A stretch of 64,000 nt of DNA from Parietaria judaica (GCA_954871525.1 OX940860.1:56656724-56720723); one strand, 5' to 3'. Shown: positions 1-9,992, counted from the stretch's first letter. Numbers and translations: made by a program. The notes: generated by a model from the sequence alone, not told the origin.

Positions 1-21
1 AAGTCATCGAAAAACCCAACA
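1..21 (+). repeat. 3' tip of a C2-family Copia LTR
   Basis: The first 21 bases match exactly the reverse complement of 40358-40378, the outer tip of the C2 LTR, and end in CA. No primer-binding site follows, so this is the right end of a 3' LTR or solo LTR whose body lies left of the window. Confidence 0.8.
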
Positions 22-156
22 TATTTTTCCACACAACTCTAAGTATATAATTACTTCGGCCGTGTTTTTTTTTTTTTTTTTTTTTATGGGTAAAAGTTAG
101 TGAATTAGAGTGAAATTGTTATAACTTCTCATTTGAGTGGTTATTGAATAATTTGC

Positions 157-394
157 AGCATAGTTTGATATTTTTTTTCTTTGAAAAGGAACCCGCGATT
201 ATTTCAAACTTCATCAGTTATAAGGTGATTTGATACTTTATGATAATTTTTCATGAAAGAATACAATGAAAATTTAAATTATTATTTTCGTGCGTACAGA
301 TCATTTATCAAATTTGGACAGATTTTTCTATTAGACTTCCATATTTATATTGAAGACGATATTTTTGATATGAGTCAATTTACTTTTTTTTTCA

Positions 395-448
<54 letters not shown>

Positions 449-735
449 TTGCTCATTTGTAGCATAGTTTGATAGTTTTTTTTTTCTTCAAAGGAACCCG
501 CGATTATTTCAAGCTTCATAAGTTATAAGGTGATTTGATACTTTATGATAATTTGTCAAGAAATAATACAGTGATAATTTAAATTATTGTTTTCTTGCTT
601 ACACATCATTTATCAAATTTGGACAGATTTTTCTATTGGACTTCCCTATTTATGTTGAAGGCGATATTTTTGATACGATATTTTTGATACGAGTCGTTTA
701 CATTTTTTTTTCAAATAATATATATATATATACAT
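157..735. repeat. 304-bp tandem duplication
   Basis: The block starting AGCATAGTTTGATA at 157 recurs at 461 and stays alignable for about 250 bp. Shared parts include GGAACCCGCGATTATTTCAA and the ATTTGGACAGATTTTTCTAT stretch. The first copy ends in a long AT array and the second in a short one. No coding potential is seen. It lies directly upstream of a Helitron-like end and may belong to that element. Confidence 0.8.
399..443. repeat. (AT)n microsatellite
   Basis: About 22 uninterrupted AT dinucleotides. Short ORFs reading YIYIYI on both strands are artefacts of this array. Confidence 0.95.
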
Positions 736-810
736 GTGCTATTTTTTTAACATAAAAACAACCATGAAATTACTAAAAAATTTCCTCCAAATACATAAAA
801 GATATACTTT

Positions 811-843
811 CGCCACCGTGCAAAGCGAGGTGCCATCCACTAG
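811..843 (+). mobile_element. Helitron-like 3' terminus
   Basis: A short imperfect hairpin (CACC...GGTG arms, about 815-833) is followed by CATCCACTAG and then T. This fits the Helitron 3' signature of a hairpin just upstream of CTRR with insertion before T. A better-preserved relative lies in reverse orientation at 41919-41948. The body would lie to the left; no 5' TC end and no Rep/helicase ORF were found. Confidence 0.55.
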
Positions 844-1001
844 TAAAATTAAAACTCTACAATACTAAAAAGTCTTGATGTGATTAATTTATCAAATAAT
901 GTTTCCATAAATAAACACTAATAATAAGTAACCATGCATGTGTTTAGGAACAATAAGTGAAACTGGAAATCATTGAAAAACTAGAAGGAAAGTAAAGTAA
1001 C

Positions 1002-1104
1002 CTAAGTCCTTCCCCTGCACGAGCTGGAAAACCGTAACCGCAACTGCACCGATGAAGGCAACGATGGGGAGCAACGAGGACAAAAATACAAGCAATTCAT
1101 TCAC
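1002..1104 (-). other. Candidate internal exon encoding a membrane-like segment
   Basis: On the minus strand a 103-bp block is bounded by ATGCAG before it and GTTACT after it, both usable splice signals. It encodes a very hydrophobic stretch, roughly VNELLVFLSSLLPIVAFIGA and onwards, ending in VQGKDL, which resembles one transmembrane helix. It lies downstream of the stop codon of the GeBP-like gene and its relation to that gene is unclear. I do not recognise the family. Flanking parts of the 66-codon ORF lie outside the splice-like borders. Confidence 0.35.
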
Positions 1105-1264
1105 CTGCATGAACGTTTTTTTAAACACTACCAATAAGGCAACGAATAGAGACAGCAGTAGTAAACCCAAAACAACAGTAGTAACTAGTAAACCCTAAAC
1201 ACGTAATATTATCAATGACTCAATTAACTAGTCACCACATTAAAAAAAAAGAACATATTCTACC

Positions 1265-1406
1265 TTAAGCTTTCGAAGAGTTGAGAGCCTCTTCAATGAG
1301 CTTCGTTTGCTCGCCCATCAACTGAGTCCGCTTAGCGTAGAGCCCCAACGCAGCCAGGTAAATCGCATTCCATTTAGTGTTCAGCCCCGTTTCTTCTCGA
1401 AGGAAA
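1265..1406 (-). pseudogene. GeBP/storekeeper-like gene, C-terminal piece
   Basis: Minus-strand coding sequence with the pattern KWNAIYLAALGLYAKRTQL followed by MGEQTKLIEEALNSSKA and a TAA stop at 1265-1267. A tryptophan followed by a long amphipathic helix with R..L...Q..LI spacing is typical of the C-terminal region of plant GeBP/DUF573 transcription factors, where it is thought to mediate dimerisation. Its 5' edge is cut by the TIR element at 1407. The middle piece of the same gene resumes at 1988, and the DNA-binding domain lies beyond element G1 at 11096-11413. The reading frame is open across this piece. The family assignment rests on remembered motif patterns. Confidence 0.6.
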
Positions 1407-1987
1407 GGGCCGGTTCTGAGTTTTCTGTGGCCCTAGGCGAGATATAATTTTGAGGCCCTTGACAAAATTATATATTGAAATTTTTCTAAAAAATATTAAT
1501 ATATAGATAGTCTGTTACTCATTCAAAAGATGAGCCATCACTATTAATACATTATCATTATAAAAAAAACATTTAAAGTTTTCAAATTATCCCTTTAAAA
1601 AAGAAATCAAAAAAGAAACTTTTCTTTTTAATAATACGAGTGACTACTGATGGTTTTGGCTATTATTTGTACTTTGTTTACAGTATTATAAGGAAGATAA
1701 AAAAAACTAATCATAAAGTACGGGTATTATATAGTAAACATACAATAAAAATAAAAAATAAAGAATTAATCGGAAAAGGAAAAGAAATTGGGATTTGGGC
1801 CTACTACTCAAGAAGGTAAATGAGTGTAATTAGACAATGCCAAAGTGAAAGAAAGTATTAATATAACAACTAACAAGACATTTAATATGAAAACATCAAT
1901 TAGGAATTATTAAATTTGGGCCCTAAAAAGTAACAAAAGATCGTGGGCCTAAGGCCTGGGCCTTAGTGGCCTTAGTTCAGAACCGGG
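1407..1987. mobile_element. Non-autonomous TIR DNA element
   Basis: The ends carry inverted copies of CCGGTTCTGA followed by GGCC-rich sequence (GTGGCCCTAGGC on the left; GCCTGGGCCTTAGTGGCC on the right). The roughly 580-bp interior is AT-rich and has no ORF. It sits inside the coding region of the GeBP-like gene, which reads into it from both sides. I could not identify a clean target-site duplication, so the superfamily is open. Confidence 0.6.
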
Positions 1988-2142
1988 TCTGTTGACGGAG
2001 ACCAACGCAATGCCCCGCTTAACAAGGTGCTCAGGCAACTCGTTGCCAGAAGTGGCAACAAGATGGCCATCCAAGCCACTGCAGCTTGGTTCACCAGCTG
2101 ACTTCTCCACAGGCTTGAGGGAACCATTCGGGTCTTGCTCCC
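1988..2142 (-). pseudogene. GeBP/storekeeper-like gene, middle piece
   Basis: On the minus strand one frame reads a hydrophilic linker (EQDPNGSLKPVEKSAGEPSC) that ends in LPEHLVKRGIALVSVN. GeBP-type proteins have a comparable LV-RG-EL stretch before their C-terminal helix. The last five bases, 2138-2142 (CTCCC), are the target-site duplication of G1, so this piece was originally contiguous with 11096-11413. Joining them by position puts IWG and this linker one base out of frame across a run of G residues, so a one-base loss or error there is likely. No stop codon is seen inside this piece in the linker frame. Confidence 0.55.
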
Positions 2143-3279
2143 TTTTATGGGTGATTTTATTCCAATCAATTCAGCCCAAAACGACCCCAAAAAAGCCCGT
2201 ATCTCAAGACCGAGAAGCCCAAAAAACGCGGACATAATTTTTATTATTAAAATAATAACTAAACAATGAAGCGCGCCGCCCCCGCTCCGTGACGGGACGT
2301 CAGGACGCATTTTCACGCCTAGTATGGTTATTCCGCGGCGCGGCGGCGCGAAACCCGCGCCGCCGCGGTGCGGAGGACTAAAGTGACAATTTTTTACTGC
2401 TCGAAGGTCCCCGACCCCTCCTATAAATAGAAGCTCATTCTGAACAAACGGGAACTCCGATTGAAACGCTCTATATAGCGATAAACATCGTTTTCTCTCT
2501 TCTATATATATATATTCTGCTAGGAATACCCGACGACCTGCCCTACGGAGGTTCCGGTTCTCAGTGGTCACCGACCTATATCCCGAGTCCCAGGACTTTG
2601 CGGTAACGGGTCGGAGGACCCGGTTCCGGTTCAACGGTTAGTGGAGGGTCCGATCTGCCAGAGGAGCTAGCTAGAGCGGAAGCGCTAGAGGAATCCCCGG
2701 CCTACCAGAGTAGCTAGAGCGGAAGCGCTGGAGGAATCCCCGGCCCACCAGAGGAATCACCAACTCCCCAGAGGAAGGTCCGAGCGCCGTCCTACTCCCA
2801 CCAGCTAGTGCGGAAGCGCTGGAGGAATCCCCGGCCTACCGGAGGAATCGCCAACTCCCCAGAGGAAGGTCCGAGCGGCGTCCTACTCCCACCAGCTAGA
2901 GCAGAAGCGCCGGAGGAATCGCCGACTCCTATAGAGACCATTAACTCCAGGCTCGCCCAGGCCAGCTAGGAACGGCTCTATCAACGCCTGCTTTGAACTA
3001 CGAGATGACCTGATCCTACTTAGCTGTAAGTGGGTACGTAGGCAGCCTCACTACACTCAACTAGGCGCGGCATCACATCATCATCACCCCCGGCTCTCCC
3101 AGTCATCGACTGCTCCAGCTACGATCGTCGACCTGCCCTACGGAGGGTCCGATCCGCCTTACTCTTCAGGAACAGTGAGTCAAGCATCTAGCCCAAAAAA
3201 GTCAACAAACGGCGATGGGCCCGGCCCAATATCCAGCTTTGGGCCGCTACAGTGTTTGATCCATTTTTCGGCATCAACA
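2143..3279 (+). repeat. G1 5' LTR
   Basis: 1137 bp, nearly identical to 10009-11095. It contains a block of short direct repeats at about 2660-2960 around AGAGCGGAAGCGCTGGAGGA, with one more unit than the 3' LTR, which explains the 50-bp length difference. It ends GGCATCAACA. The expected TG start is TT. Confidence 0.93.
2421..2444 (+). promoter_or_regulatory. G1 LTR core promoter (TATA box)
   Basis: CTATAAATAG followed two bases later by GCTCATTCT. The same arrangement occurs in the 3' LTR at 10292-10315 and, strikingly, in the unrelated Copia C1 LTRs at 15068, 22414 and 49904. Transcription would start roughly 25-35 bp downstream (inference). Confidence 0.65.
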
Positions 3280-3281
3280 TC

Positions 3282-3301
3282 TTGGCGCTAGATGGAGGGG
3301 G
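3282..3301 (+). other. G1 primer-binding site
   Basis: TTGGCGCTAGATGGAGGGGG starts two bases after the 5' LTR. The TGGCGC start fits the CCA-end complement of a tRNA 3' terminus, as in many plant Ty3/gypsy elements. The exact tRNA was not determined. Confidence 0.75.
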
Positions 3302-3372
3302 CCATCGAGATCAAGCCTCTGAGTAGCCTCCCAGCAATCAAGTTTTCAACCTTTTTCTTTTAACTTTTTAGG

Positions 3373-4641
3373 ATGTCGACCAAGTCAACGGGGCACACGT
3401 CATCCCTCCCAGCGGCAAGCATTGCCCAAAACACACGAGCTCAAGTCAACGCACGCCAAGACCGAACGACCAACGAGCAAGATGGACGGATGGCACGATT
3501 AGAAGATAGCTTCTTCCGACTAACCAGGCTAATCTCCAGACACATCGAGAACAACGCCGTCATCCAAGAAGTCACCGGCGAAGATGGGAGTCCAACGGAA
3601 GAAGCTCTAGAGCCCACACCAAGGGAACGCCCCGAAACGCGACGACGACCAGCCCCTGGAGACATCCAAAGGCCAACGCAATCACAGACAACCCGAAGAT
3701 CGGCCTTCGACCGACTCGGAAGAGAAGAAGATGTGGCCGATAGCGCAGATGTGCAGAGGTTCCACCCGTCGCAGCGCACCAACACTAGAACGCGTGCAGA
3801 AGACGAGGGAGACCTCCGCAACCGCCTCAACCAGAATGAAGACCTGCGTCAACACATCGAACGACGAAGGGAAATCCCTTGTCATCAGGAAGAATCAGAC
3901 GACATTGATACACAAACGTCCGAAAGGCCTCGCCGCGCCGCCGCAAACCAGACGGCTAGGAAGGAGAACACCGTCACGACACCCCCAACGGCAACACCAC
4001 CACCCGACGCGGGATGGAAGGACACTTTTCAAGCACTGGAAAGGAGAGTACGGGAACTCGCCACTGTCAAGAACACGAACCCAGCCGTCAAAAGCATGAT
4101 TGAAGGAACCATCTCTCCCCTCGCCGACCAACTGCTCGCAGAAGAAATCGACGGGGATCTCCGTTTCCCACCAAACCTCATTTATGACGGCATCAGCGAT
4201 CCCACATATCACCTAGTCCAGTACCAGCTCTCCATGCGTGTGAAGAAATGCTCCACATCAACAATGTGTCAAACATTCTGCCTTACCCTCGCAGGTCCCG
4301 CCTTCGAGTGGTACCAACGACTTCCGAAAAGCTCCATAGGATCCTTCGAAGAACTGAAAGAACGTTTCATTTCCCGGTTTGCAAGTTCACTGATGCGACG
4401 GAGAGAAAAATCGTACCTGTGGTCACTTCGACAACAAGACGAAGAATCCCTCCAGGCATACTTGAACAGGTTCATAGAAGAGGCCAACAAAGTCACCGAC
4501 TACACCGACTACGACGCCATCATCGCACTAATTGACGGTCTCCATGAAGGTGACTTCCTACGATCCCTCCTCGCAAACAGGCCGACCTCAATGGCGGATC
4601 TGATGGCGCGAGCGGCACAGCATATCTCGATCGAAGAATAG
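3373..4641 (+). CDS. gag: G1 Gag (capsid) polyprotein, N-terminal part
   Basis: 422 codons from ATG. The first 260 residues are polar, charged and low in complexity. Residues about 266-375 form the retrotransposon Gag domain: a FPPNLIYDGISDP start, AFEWYQRLP in the middle, then SFEELKERFISRF and LYAYLNRF-like helices. This is the particle-forming protein. It ends at a TAG (4639-4641) directly after EE. The next codons continue in the same frame with a charged, glutamine-rich stretch, so the stop is probably a decayed CAG. The natural product would run on to the zinc knuckle now found at the start of the pol ORF; an 11-C run at 4802-4812 shifts that frame. Within these codons there is no other stop. 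Confidence 0.92.
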   Translation: MSTKSTGHTSSLPAASIAQNTRAQVNARQDRTTNEQDGRMARLEDSFFRLTRLISRHIENNAVIQEVTGEDGSPTEEALEPTPRERPETRRRPAPGDIQRPTQSQTTRRSAFDRLGREEDVADSADVQRFHPSQRTNTRTRAEDEGDLRNRLNQNEDLRQHIERRREIPCHQEESDDIDTQTSERPRRAAANQTARKENTVTTPPTATPPPDAGWKDTFQALERRVRELATVKNTNPAVKSMIEGTISPLADQLLAEEIDGDLRFPPNLIYDGISDPTYHLVQYQLSMRVKKCSTSTMCQTFCLTLAGPAFEWYQRLPKSSIGSFEELKERFISRFASSLMRRREKSYLWSLRQQDEESLQAYLNRFIEEANKVTDYTDYDAIIALIDGLHEGDFLRSLLANRPTSMADLMARAAQHISIEE

Positions 4642-4829
4642 CTCGACAACCGAGCTAGGATAAACAGAAAAGGACGACCGCGGGATAACCACAAAGGAAG
4701 CGACGATGAACCGCAGAGAAAAAAACAACAGCAACAACCAAGTTCCAGAGACCGACATCAACAACCGAGGCGAGCAGAGAAGTTCCGGAAGGACATGAAT
4801 TCCCCCCCCCCCTGACGACATCGCCGGCA

Positions 4830-7800
4830 ATGATCTTCAACCTCTACGGAGACAAGTTCAACCATCCCAAGCCAATGGCGAAGAATGTCAAGAGAGATAA
4901 AAGTCGATACTGCGAGTTTCACCAAGACCACGGACACACAACGTCTGAGTGCTGGCATCTGAGAAAGCAGATCGAACAACTGATTCAAGACGGACAACTT
5001 AAGGAGTTCGTCAAGAAGCTAATAGCAGGAAACGAGTCATCCAGTAACCTGCAGCTCCAAGGTACCGAGCGATCTCAAAGCGACGATCCGAGCGGTTCCC
5101 GTCAGAACGAAGAACGGGGAAAAACCAAGGCCCTTCAATACAATGTCGTGTCAACCATCCTAGGCGGGCCCGAGACCGGCGACTCCGGCAATAAACGAAA
5201 GAGGTACGCCCGAGCCTTAGAAGGAGACAGAGAAATACACCAGGTCAACTTGACAAGCCTCATGAACCCACCAACAATACTCCCCAGTAAGGCAATAACC
5301 TTCACAGAGGAGGAAGCTCGAGCAGTCCTACATCCGCAAAACGACGCAATCGTGGTCGAGACACTCATCGCCAACAACATGGTACGACGAGTATTGATCG
5401 ATAACGGAAGCTCGGCGGATATCATCTTCAAAACGGCTCTAGAACGCATGAGCTTAGGAGAAATATCCCCGACACCGATCAAGACCCCGCTCTACAGCTT
5501 CAACGGAAAGCCGGTCTTTGCCGAAGGCACCATCGAGCTCCCAACAACGTTCGGATCAGAAGACGGAGCCCAGGTCACCAAAGTAGTCAAGTACCTCATT
5601 GTAGACCAACCGTCAGCCTACAACATTATCCTAGGAAGGCCGACTCTCAACAAGCTTCAAGCTATCACGTCCACATTTCACCTGCTAGTCAAGTTTCCAA
5701 CTGAAGGCGAGGTAGGAATCATGCGAGGAAGCCAACGAGAATCAAGAGCTTGCTACGCGCAAGGCACGAAACCAGTGAAGGCCGAGCTAACCGTCAACAC
5801 CATCTACCAGTTGGATGATAAGCGCATCGATAGCCCTAAGAATGCCCAAATTCTCAGCGAGCTAGATCCTAGAAACGAAAGACGCAAGCCAACAATGGAA
5901 CCCTCCTCTGATGTTACCCAAATCATGATAGATGAACAAAAGCCCGAGAGGACCGTCGCGATTGGTGCCCAACTACCAGTTATGATCAAAACACAGTTAA
6001 TCGCCTTCTTGCGAGAATTCAAAGATGTCTTCGCTTGGTCGCACGCCGACATGCCCGGCATTGACCCAGAGATCGCCGTCCACCGACTCAATATCGAGAA
6101 AGGGAAAACCCCAAAGATACAGCGGAGACGAGCATTCAACCTCGAAAGATACCAAGCGATCAACGAAGAAGTCAACAAGCTCATCGCTGCAGAATTCATC
6201 AAGGAAGTCACGTACCCTGACTGGGTATCCAACGTGGTGATGGTCAAGAAGCCCAACGGCAAATGGCGAATTTGCATAGACTACTCCGATCTCAATACGG
6301 CATGCCCGAAGGATTGCTTCCCGCTCCCAAGGATCGATCAGCTAGTCGACGCAACCGCCGGCCATCAACTCATGAGCATGATGGACGCCTACTCAGGATA
6401 TAACCAGATCCGGATGCACGAGCCCGATCAGATCCACACGACGTTCGTCACCGACCGCGGCCTTTACTGCTACAAAGTCATGCCATTTGGACTCAAGAAC
6501 GCTGGAGCAACATACCAGCGCTTAGTCAACCGAATGTTTGCCTCATTAATCGGAAAGACGATGGAGGTGTACGTCGACGACATGATCGTCAAAAGCCTCC
6601 AGGCAACCAATCACATCAAAGATTTACGGGAAACCTTCCAGCTTCTCCGAAGATATCAGATGAAGCTGAACCCAGCCAAGTGCGCATTCGGAGTCGAGTC
6701 CGGGAAATTTCTAGGATTCATTGTCAACCAACGCGGGATCGAAGCAAATCCTGATAAGATACGAGCCCTGCTCGAGATGAAGAGCCCTCAAAAAATCAAG
6801 GAGGTCCAGAGCCTCAACGGGCGCATCAACGCGCTAAGTCGTTTCGTATCGAAAGCCACCGACCGATGCCAACCCTTCTTCCAGGCTCTCAAAGGCGGAA
6901 AGAACTTCACTTGGGACGAGAAGTGTGAAGCCGCTTTCCAAGAACTGAAGACCTACCTCGGATCACCACCACTACTATCAAAACCAAGGAGCGAGGAAAC
7001 ATTGTTCCTCTACTTGTCTGTCTCGACCAGGGCTGTCACCGCAGTCTTGGTTCGAGAAGAAGAAAAGAAGCAATTTCCGATCTACTACGTCAGCAAGGCC
7101 TTCCTCGACGCCGAAACGCGATACACACAGATTGAGAAGTTAGCACTCGCACTGGTTACCGCTGCGAAAAGACTCCATCCATACTTCCAAGCTCAACAAA
7201 TCATGGTTCGGACAGAGCACCCCGTGCGAAAAGCTCTTCTCAAAGGAACCTCTTCGCGAATGGCGATCTGGTCGCAAGAGTTGGGAGAATACGGCGTGGA
7301 ATACCGACCCCGGGTCACCATCAAAGGTCAAGCCGTGGCAGACTTCATCGCTGAGTTCACCTATGACACCGAGGTCGAAACAGAAGAAGAACACGAGAGG
7401 ATCCCCCAAGTCGCCAAGAGAAAAGTTTCCCCCGTCGGGCCGATATGGAATCTGCACGTCGACGGCGCCTCAAACGCCCACGGGTCAGGAGCCAGAATTT
7501 TCTTCACCAACCCTGAGGGCGGGAAGCTCCGCTATGCCATCAGGTTTGGATTTAAGGCCTCAAACAACGAAGCTGAATACGAGGCACTGCTCGCGGGGCT
7601 CCAGATCGCGCAGAAGCTCAAGATAGAAAGTCTACAAATACACTGCGACTCCCAATTGATCGCAAAACAAGTCGAGGGAGAATACCAAGCAAAAGAAGAA
7701 AACATGGTGGCTTACCTGGCCGAAGCGCAACGCCGCCTGCAATTCTTGGCCTGGTATGAAATAGCTCAGATACCACGAGGAGAAAACGCCGAAGCGGATA

Positions 7801-8540
7801 CATTGGCCCGAATGGCGTCAGGAGCGAGTGACGAAGAGCTCGGAAGAGTCCCCGTTGAAGCTCTCGAACGCCCTTCTATAGACATAGCCCAGGTTCTCGC
7901 CATTACCGACGAAGTCATGATCAGCTGGATGACACCAATAGTGGAATATTTGGAGCACGGCACCCTACCCACAGACCGCAACGAGGCAAAACGAATCAAG
8001 TTCCGAGCTACCAGATACGTGATAAGCGAAGGCAGCCTATCCAAGCGCAGATTCCTGCAACCTTTCCTCAAATGTCTCGCCAAAGACAACGCCAACCTCG
8101 TTCTACGAGAGATACACGAGGGAGTTTGCGGAAATCACTACGCCGGGCGATCCCTTGCCTTGAAGGTTCTGAAGCAAGGCTACTTTTGGCCAACCCTAAA
8201 GAAGGACGCGCAAGATTTGGCGCGAAGATGCGACAAATGCCAGCACTTCGCTCAGATTCCCCGACAGCCGGCAGTCCCGCTCTGTCCGGTCATGGTTCCC
8301 CGTCCTTTCGCTAAATGGGGGATCGACTTGATCGGAAAGCTACCGAAGGCACCCGGAGGAGTCGAGTACGCAATCGTAGCCATAGACTACTTCACCAAAT
8401 GGATCGAGCCAGAACCGATCGGAAAAATCACGCAGACCAACACGACAAATTTCATTTGGCGAAACATTATCTGTCGACACGGAATACCCGCGTCACTCAT
8501 AACAGACAACGCCAAACAGTTTGACAACGTGGACCTCTGA
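4830..8540 (+). CDS. pol: G1 Pol: zinc knuckle, protease, RT, RNase H, second RNase H, integrase N-part
   Basis: 1236 codons. The ATG at 4830 is only the first Met after the C-run frameshift; upstream codons in this frame are also open. Approximate order: Gag-type zinc knuckle at residues 28-45 (CEFHQDHGHTTSEC); aspartic protease near 190 (LIDNGSSADII, catalytic Asp present); RT 460-700 with YVDD near 578; Ty3 RNase H about 720-840; archaeal-type RNase H about 870-1000 with HVDGAS, NEAEYEA, HCDSQ and EADTLA, so all four acidic positions are present; integrase H2C2 zinc module about 1096-1143; integrase core starting at WGIDLIG with the second Asp in ITDN. It stops at TGA 8538-8540 just after the second catalytic Asp, most likely a CGA that decayed by C-to-T change. 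The remaining integrase continues at 8541. It would reverse-transcribe and integrate the element. Confidence 0.93.
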   Translation: MIFNLYGDKFNHPKPMAKNVKRDKSRYCEFHQDHGHTTSECWHLRKQIEQLIQDGQLKEFVKKLIAGNESSSNLQLQGTERSQSDDPSGSRQNEERGKTKALQYNVVSTILGGPETGDSGNKRKRYARALEGDREIHQVNLTSLMNPPTILPSKAITFTEEEARAVLHPQNDAIVVETLIANNMVRRVLIDNGSSADIIFKTALERMSLGEISPTPIKTPLYSFNGKPVFAEGTIELPTTFGSEDGAQVTKVVKYLIVDQPSAYNIILGRPTLNKLQAITSTFHLLVKFPTEGEVGIMRGSQRESRACYAQGTKPVKAELTVNTIYQLDDKRIDSPKNAQILSELDPRNERRKPTMEPSSDVTQIMIDEQKPERTVAIGAQLPVMIKTQLIAFLREFKDVFAWSHADMPGIDPEIAVHRLNIEKGKTPKIQRRRAFNLERYQAINEEVNKLIAAEFIKEVTYPDWVSNVVMVKKPNGKWRICIDYSDLNTACPKDCFPLPRIDQLVDATAGHQLMSMMDAYSGYNQIRMHEPDQIHTTFVTDRGLYCYKVMPFGLKNAGATYQRLVNRMFASLIGKTMEVYVDDMIVKSLQATNHIKDLRETFQLLRRYQMKLNPAKCAFGVESGKFLGFIVNQRGIEANPDKIRALLEMKSPQKIKEVQSLNGRINALSRFVSKATDRCQPFFQALKGGKNFTWDEKCEAAFQELKTYLGSPPLLSKPRSEETLFLYLSVSTRAVTAVLVREEEKKQFPIYYVSKAFLDAETRYTQIEKLALALVTAAKRLHPYFQAQQIMVRTEHPVRKALLKGTSSRMAIWSQELGEYGVEYRPRVTIKGQAVADFIAEFTYDTEVETEEEHERIPQVAKRKVSPVGPIWNLHVDGASNAHGSGARIFFTNPEGGKLRYAIRFGFKASNNEAEYEALLAGLQIAQKLKIESLQIHCDSQLIAKQVEGEYQAKEENMVAYLAEAQRRLQFLAWYEIAQIPRGENAEADTLARMASGASDEELGRVPVEALERPSIDIAQVLAITDEVMISWMTPIVEYLEHGTLPTDRNEAKRIKFRATRYVISEGSLSKRRFLQPFLKCLAKDNANLVLREIHEGVCGNHYAGRSLALKVLKQGYFWPTLKKDAQDLARRCDKCQHFAQIPRQPAVPLCPVMVPRPFAKWGIDLIGKLPKAPGGVEYAIVAIDYFTKWIEPEPIGKITQTNTTNFIWRNIICRHGIPASLITDNAKQFDNVDL

Positions 8541-9127
8541 GCTTTCTGCAGCGAGCTTGGGATCAACAATACATACTCAACGCCGATTTATCCGCAAGCA
8601 AATGGGCAAGTCGAGTCAGCAAAGAAAGACCTAAAGAAGATCCTTCAGAAGAGCTTCCATCGGTCCTCTGGGCATACCGGACCACCACCCGGAACGCCAC
8701 CGGCGAAACTCCATTCGCTCTGACATACGGTGTCGAAGCCGTCATACCAGCTGAGATAGCCGTCCCGTCACCCCGGGTGGAATTCTTCAACGAAGATCAG
8801 AACGATGAGGCCATGCGCCAAGAGCTCGACCTTATCGAAGAAAAACGGAACGATGCCTACACCCGCCTGGTCGCCCAAAAGCGAATCGTGGAGCGATACT
8901 ACAACTCCAAAATCAAAGAGAGACGCTTCTCTGAAGGAAGTTTGGTACTACGAAAAGTTGGACCCAACACCCAAGTCCACGGCGCCAGAGTCCTCGGACC
9001 CACATGGGAAGGCCCGTACCGCGTCAAAAAAGTCATCCGAGACGGAACATACCGCATCGAAGAAATGGGGGGTAGAGAAATCGCACGCCCTTGGAACGTG
9101 GAACACCTCAAACAGTACCACCAGTAG
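8541..9127 (+). pseudogene. pol: G1 integrase C-terminal part, broken
   Basis: Directly after the TGA the frame continues with FCSELGINNTYSTPIYPQAN and GQVE (catalytic Glu region). A short out-of-frame deletion near 8625-8650 then shifts to the frame that encodes LPSVLWAYRTTTRNATGETP and runs open to a TAG at 9125-9127. The C-terminal part has the GPF/Y-type module (LGPTWEGPYRVKKVIRDGTY) and ends in PWNVEHLKQYHQ. The lost segment is the helix linking the DDE core to its C-terminal half, so the integrase is inactive. Confidence 0.88.
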
Positions 9128-9487
9128 TCTCCTAATCCGCTGGCTTAACGACGGGATATCTGCTCTTTACCGCTTTTGATATAAACAAGGCACGGGAATA
9201 GCCCTAGTTGCCAAATTATGTAAATATTTGCTCATCATCAATGAAGAACGCCCAACGAGGCGCATTTTGTTCACCTATCTGAAATCTCTATTGAAATTCT
9301 CTGAAAGGTCTCAAAAATTAAAGTTGCACTTTTGCCCACAAGCTTTCTCCCAACCCTCCTAGATTACACGAAAACTAGGGGGTTAATGAACCAGCTTAGC
9401 ATACAAGTTCGACGAAAGGCCTACACAAAAACCCAAGAAAAGAAAAACACTTGAAAAGTGACCTCTTGGTAGATGAAGTCCGAAACT
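9128..9487 (+). other. G1 post-pol spacer
   Basis: Non-coding sequence between the end of pol and the repeat array, moderately AT-rich. No ORF, hairpin or repeat of note was seen here. Confidence 0.6.
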
Positions 9488-9900
9488 GTAAGACGCTCAG
9501 GTGCAAACATCGGTAAAAGACCAGAATCTGATTCTGGCATAAGTCCGGGATCGTAAGACGCTCAGGCGCAAACACTGGCAGAAGCTCGGGGGTTTGAGAC
9601 GCTCAAGCGCGAACTCCGACCAAAGACCGAATAGCATAGCTTCGGCATAAGTCCAAAACTGTAAGACGCTTAGGCGCAGACATTGGCAAAAGACCAGAAT
9701 CTGATTCTGGCATAAGTCCGGGATCGTAAGACGCTCAGGCGCAAACACCGGCAGAAGCTCGGGGTGCTAGACGCTCAAGCGCGAACTCCGACTAAAGACC
9801 GAATAAAATAATTTCGGCGCAAGTCCAGAAACATAAGACGTTCAAACGCAAAATATGGCAAAGACCGGGTAAGTAAGCACGCTCAAGCGCGAACCCGGCT
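9488..9900 (+). repeat. G1 spacer array, 172-bp higher-order repeat
   Basis: Eight copies of a motif like AGACGCTCAAGCGCGAAC (about 9491, 9556, 9597, 9663, 9728, 9767, 9835, 9877). They are arranged so that a group of three repeats every 172 bp. Intervening text (CGGCATAAGTCC, AAAGACCGAATA) also repeats. It lies between pol and the polypurine tract and has no ORF on the plus strand. A weak 83-codon minus-strand ORF is a by-product. Confidence 0.85.
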
Positions 9901-9992
9901 AAAATCCGAGAAAATATTTCACCCATGCGCAAAGTCCGACAAGAAAAATGGGTAAGCCTAAGAAAAGTTTCTCGAGAATTCTAAATTCTCGT

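Noticed and set aside
253..519. ORFs on both strands at the AT array
   Set aside because: Translations are YIYIYI runs from an (AT)n microsatellite.
1972..2634. 220-codon minus-strand ORF
   Set aside because: It runs from the G1 LTR across the insertion border into the GeBP remnant and the TIR element, so it is a chance fusion. The real GeBP frame there is a different one.
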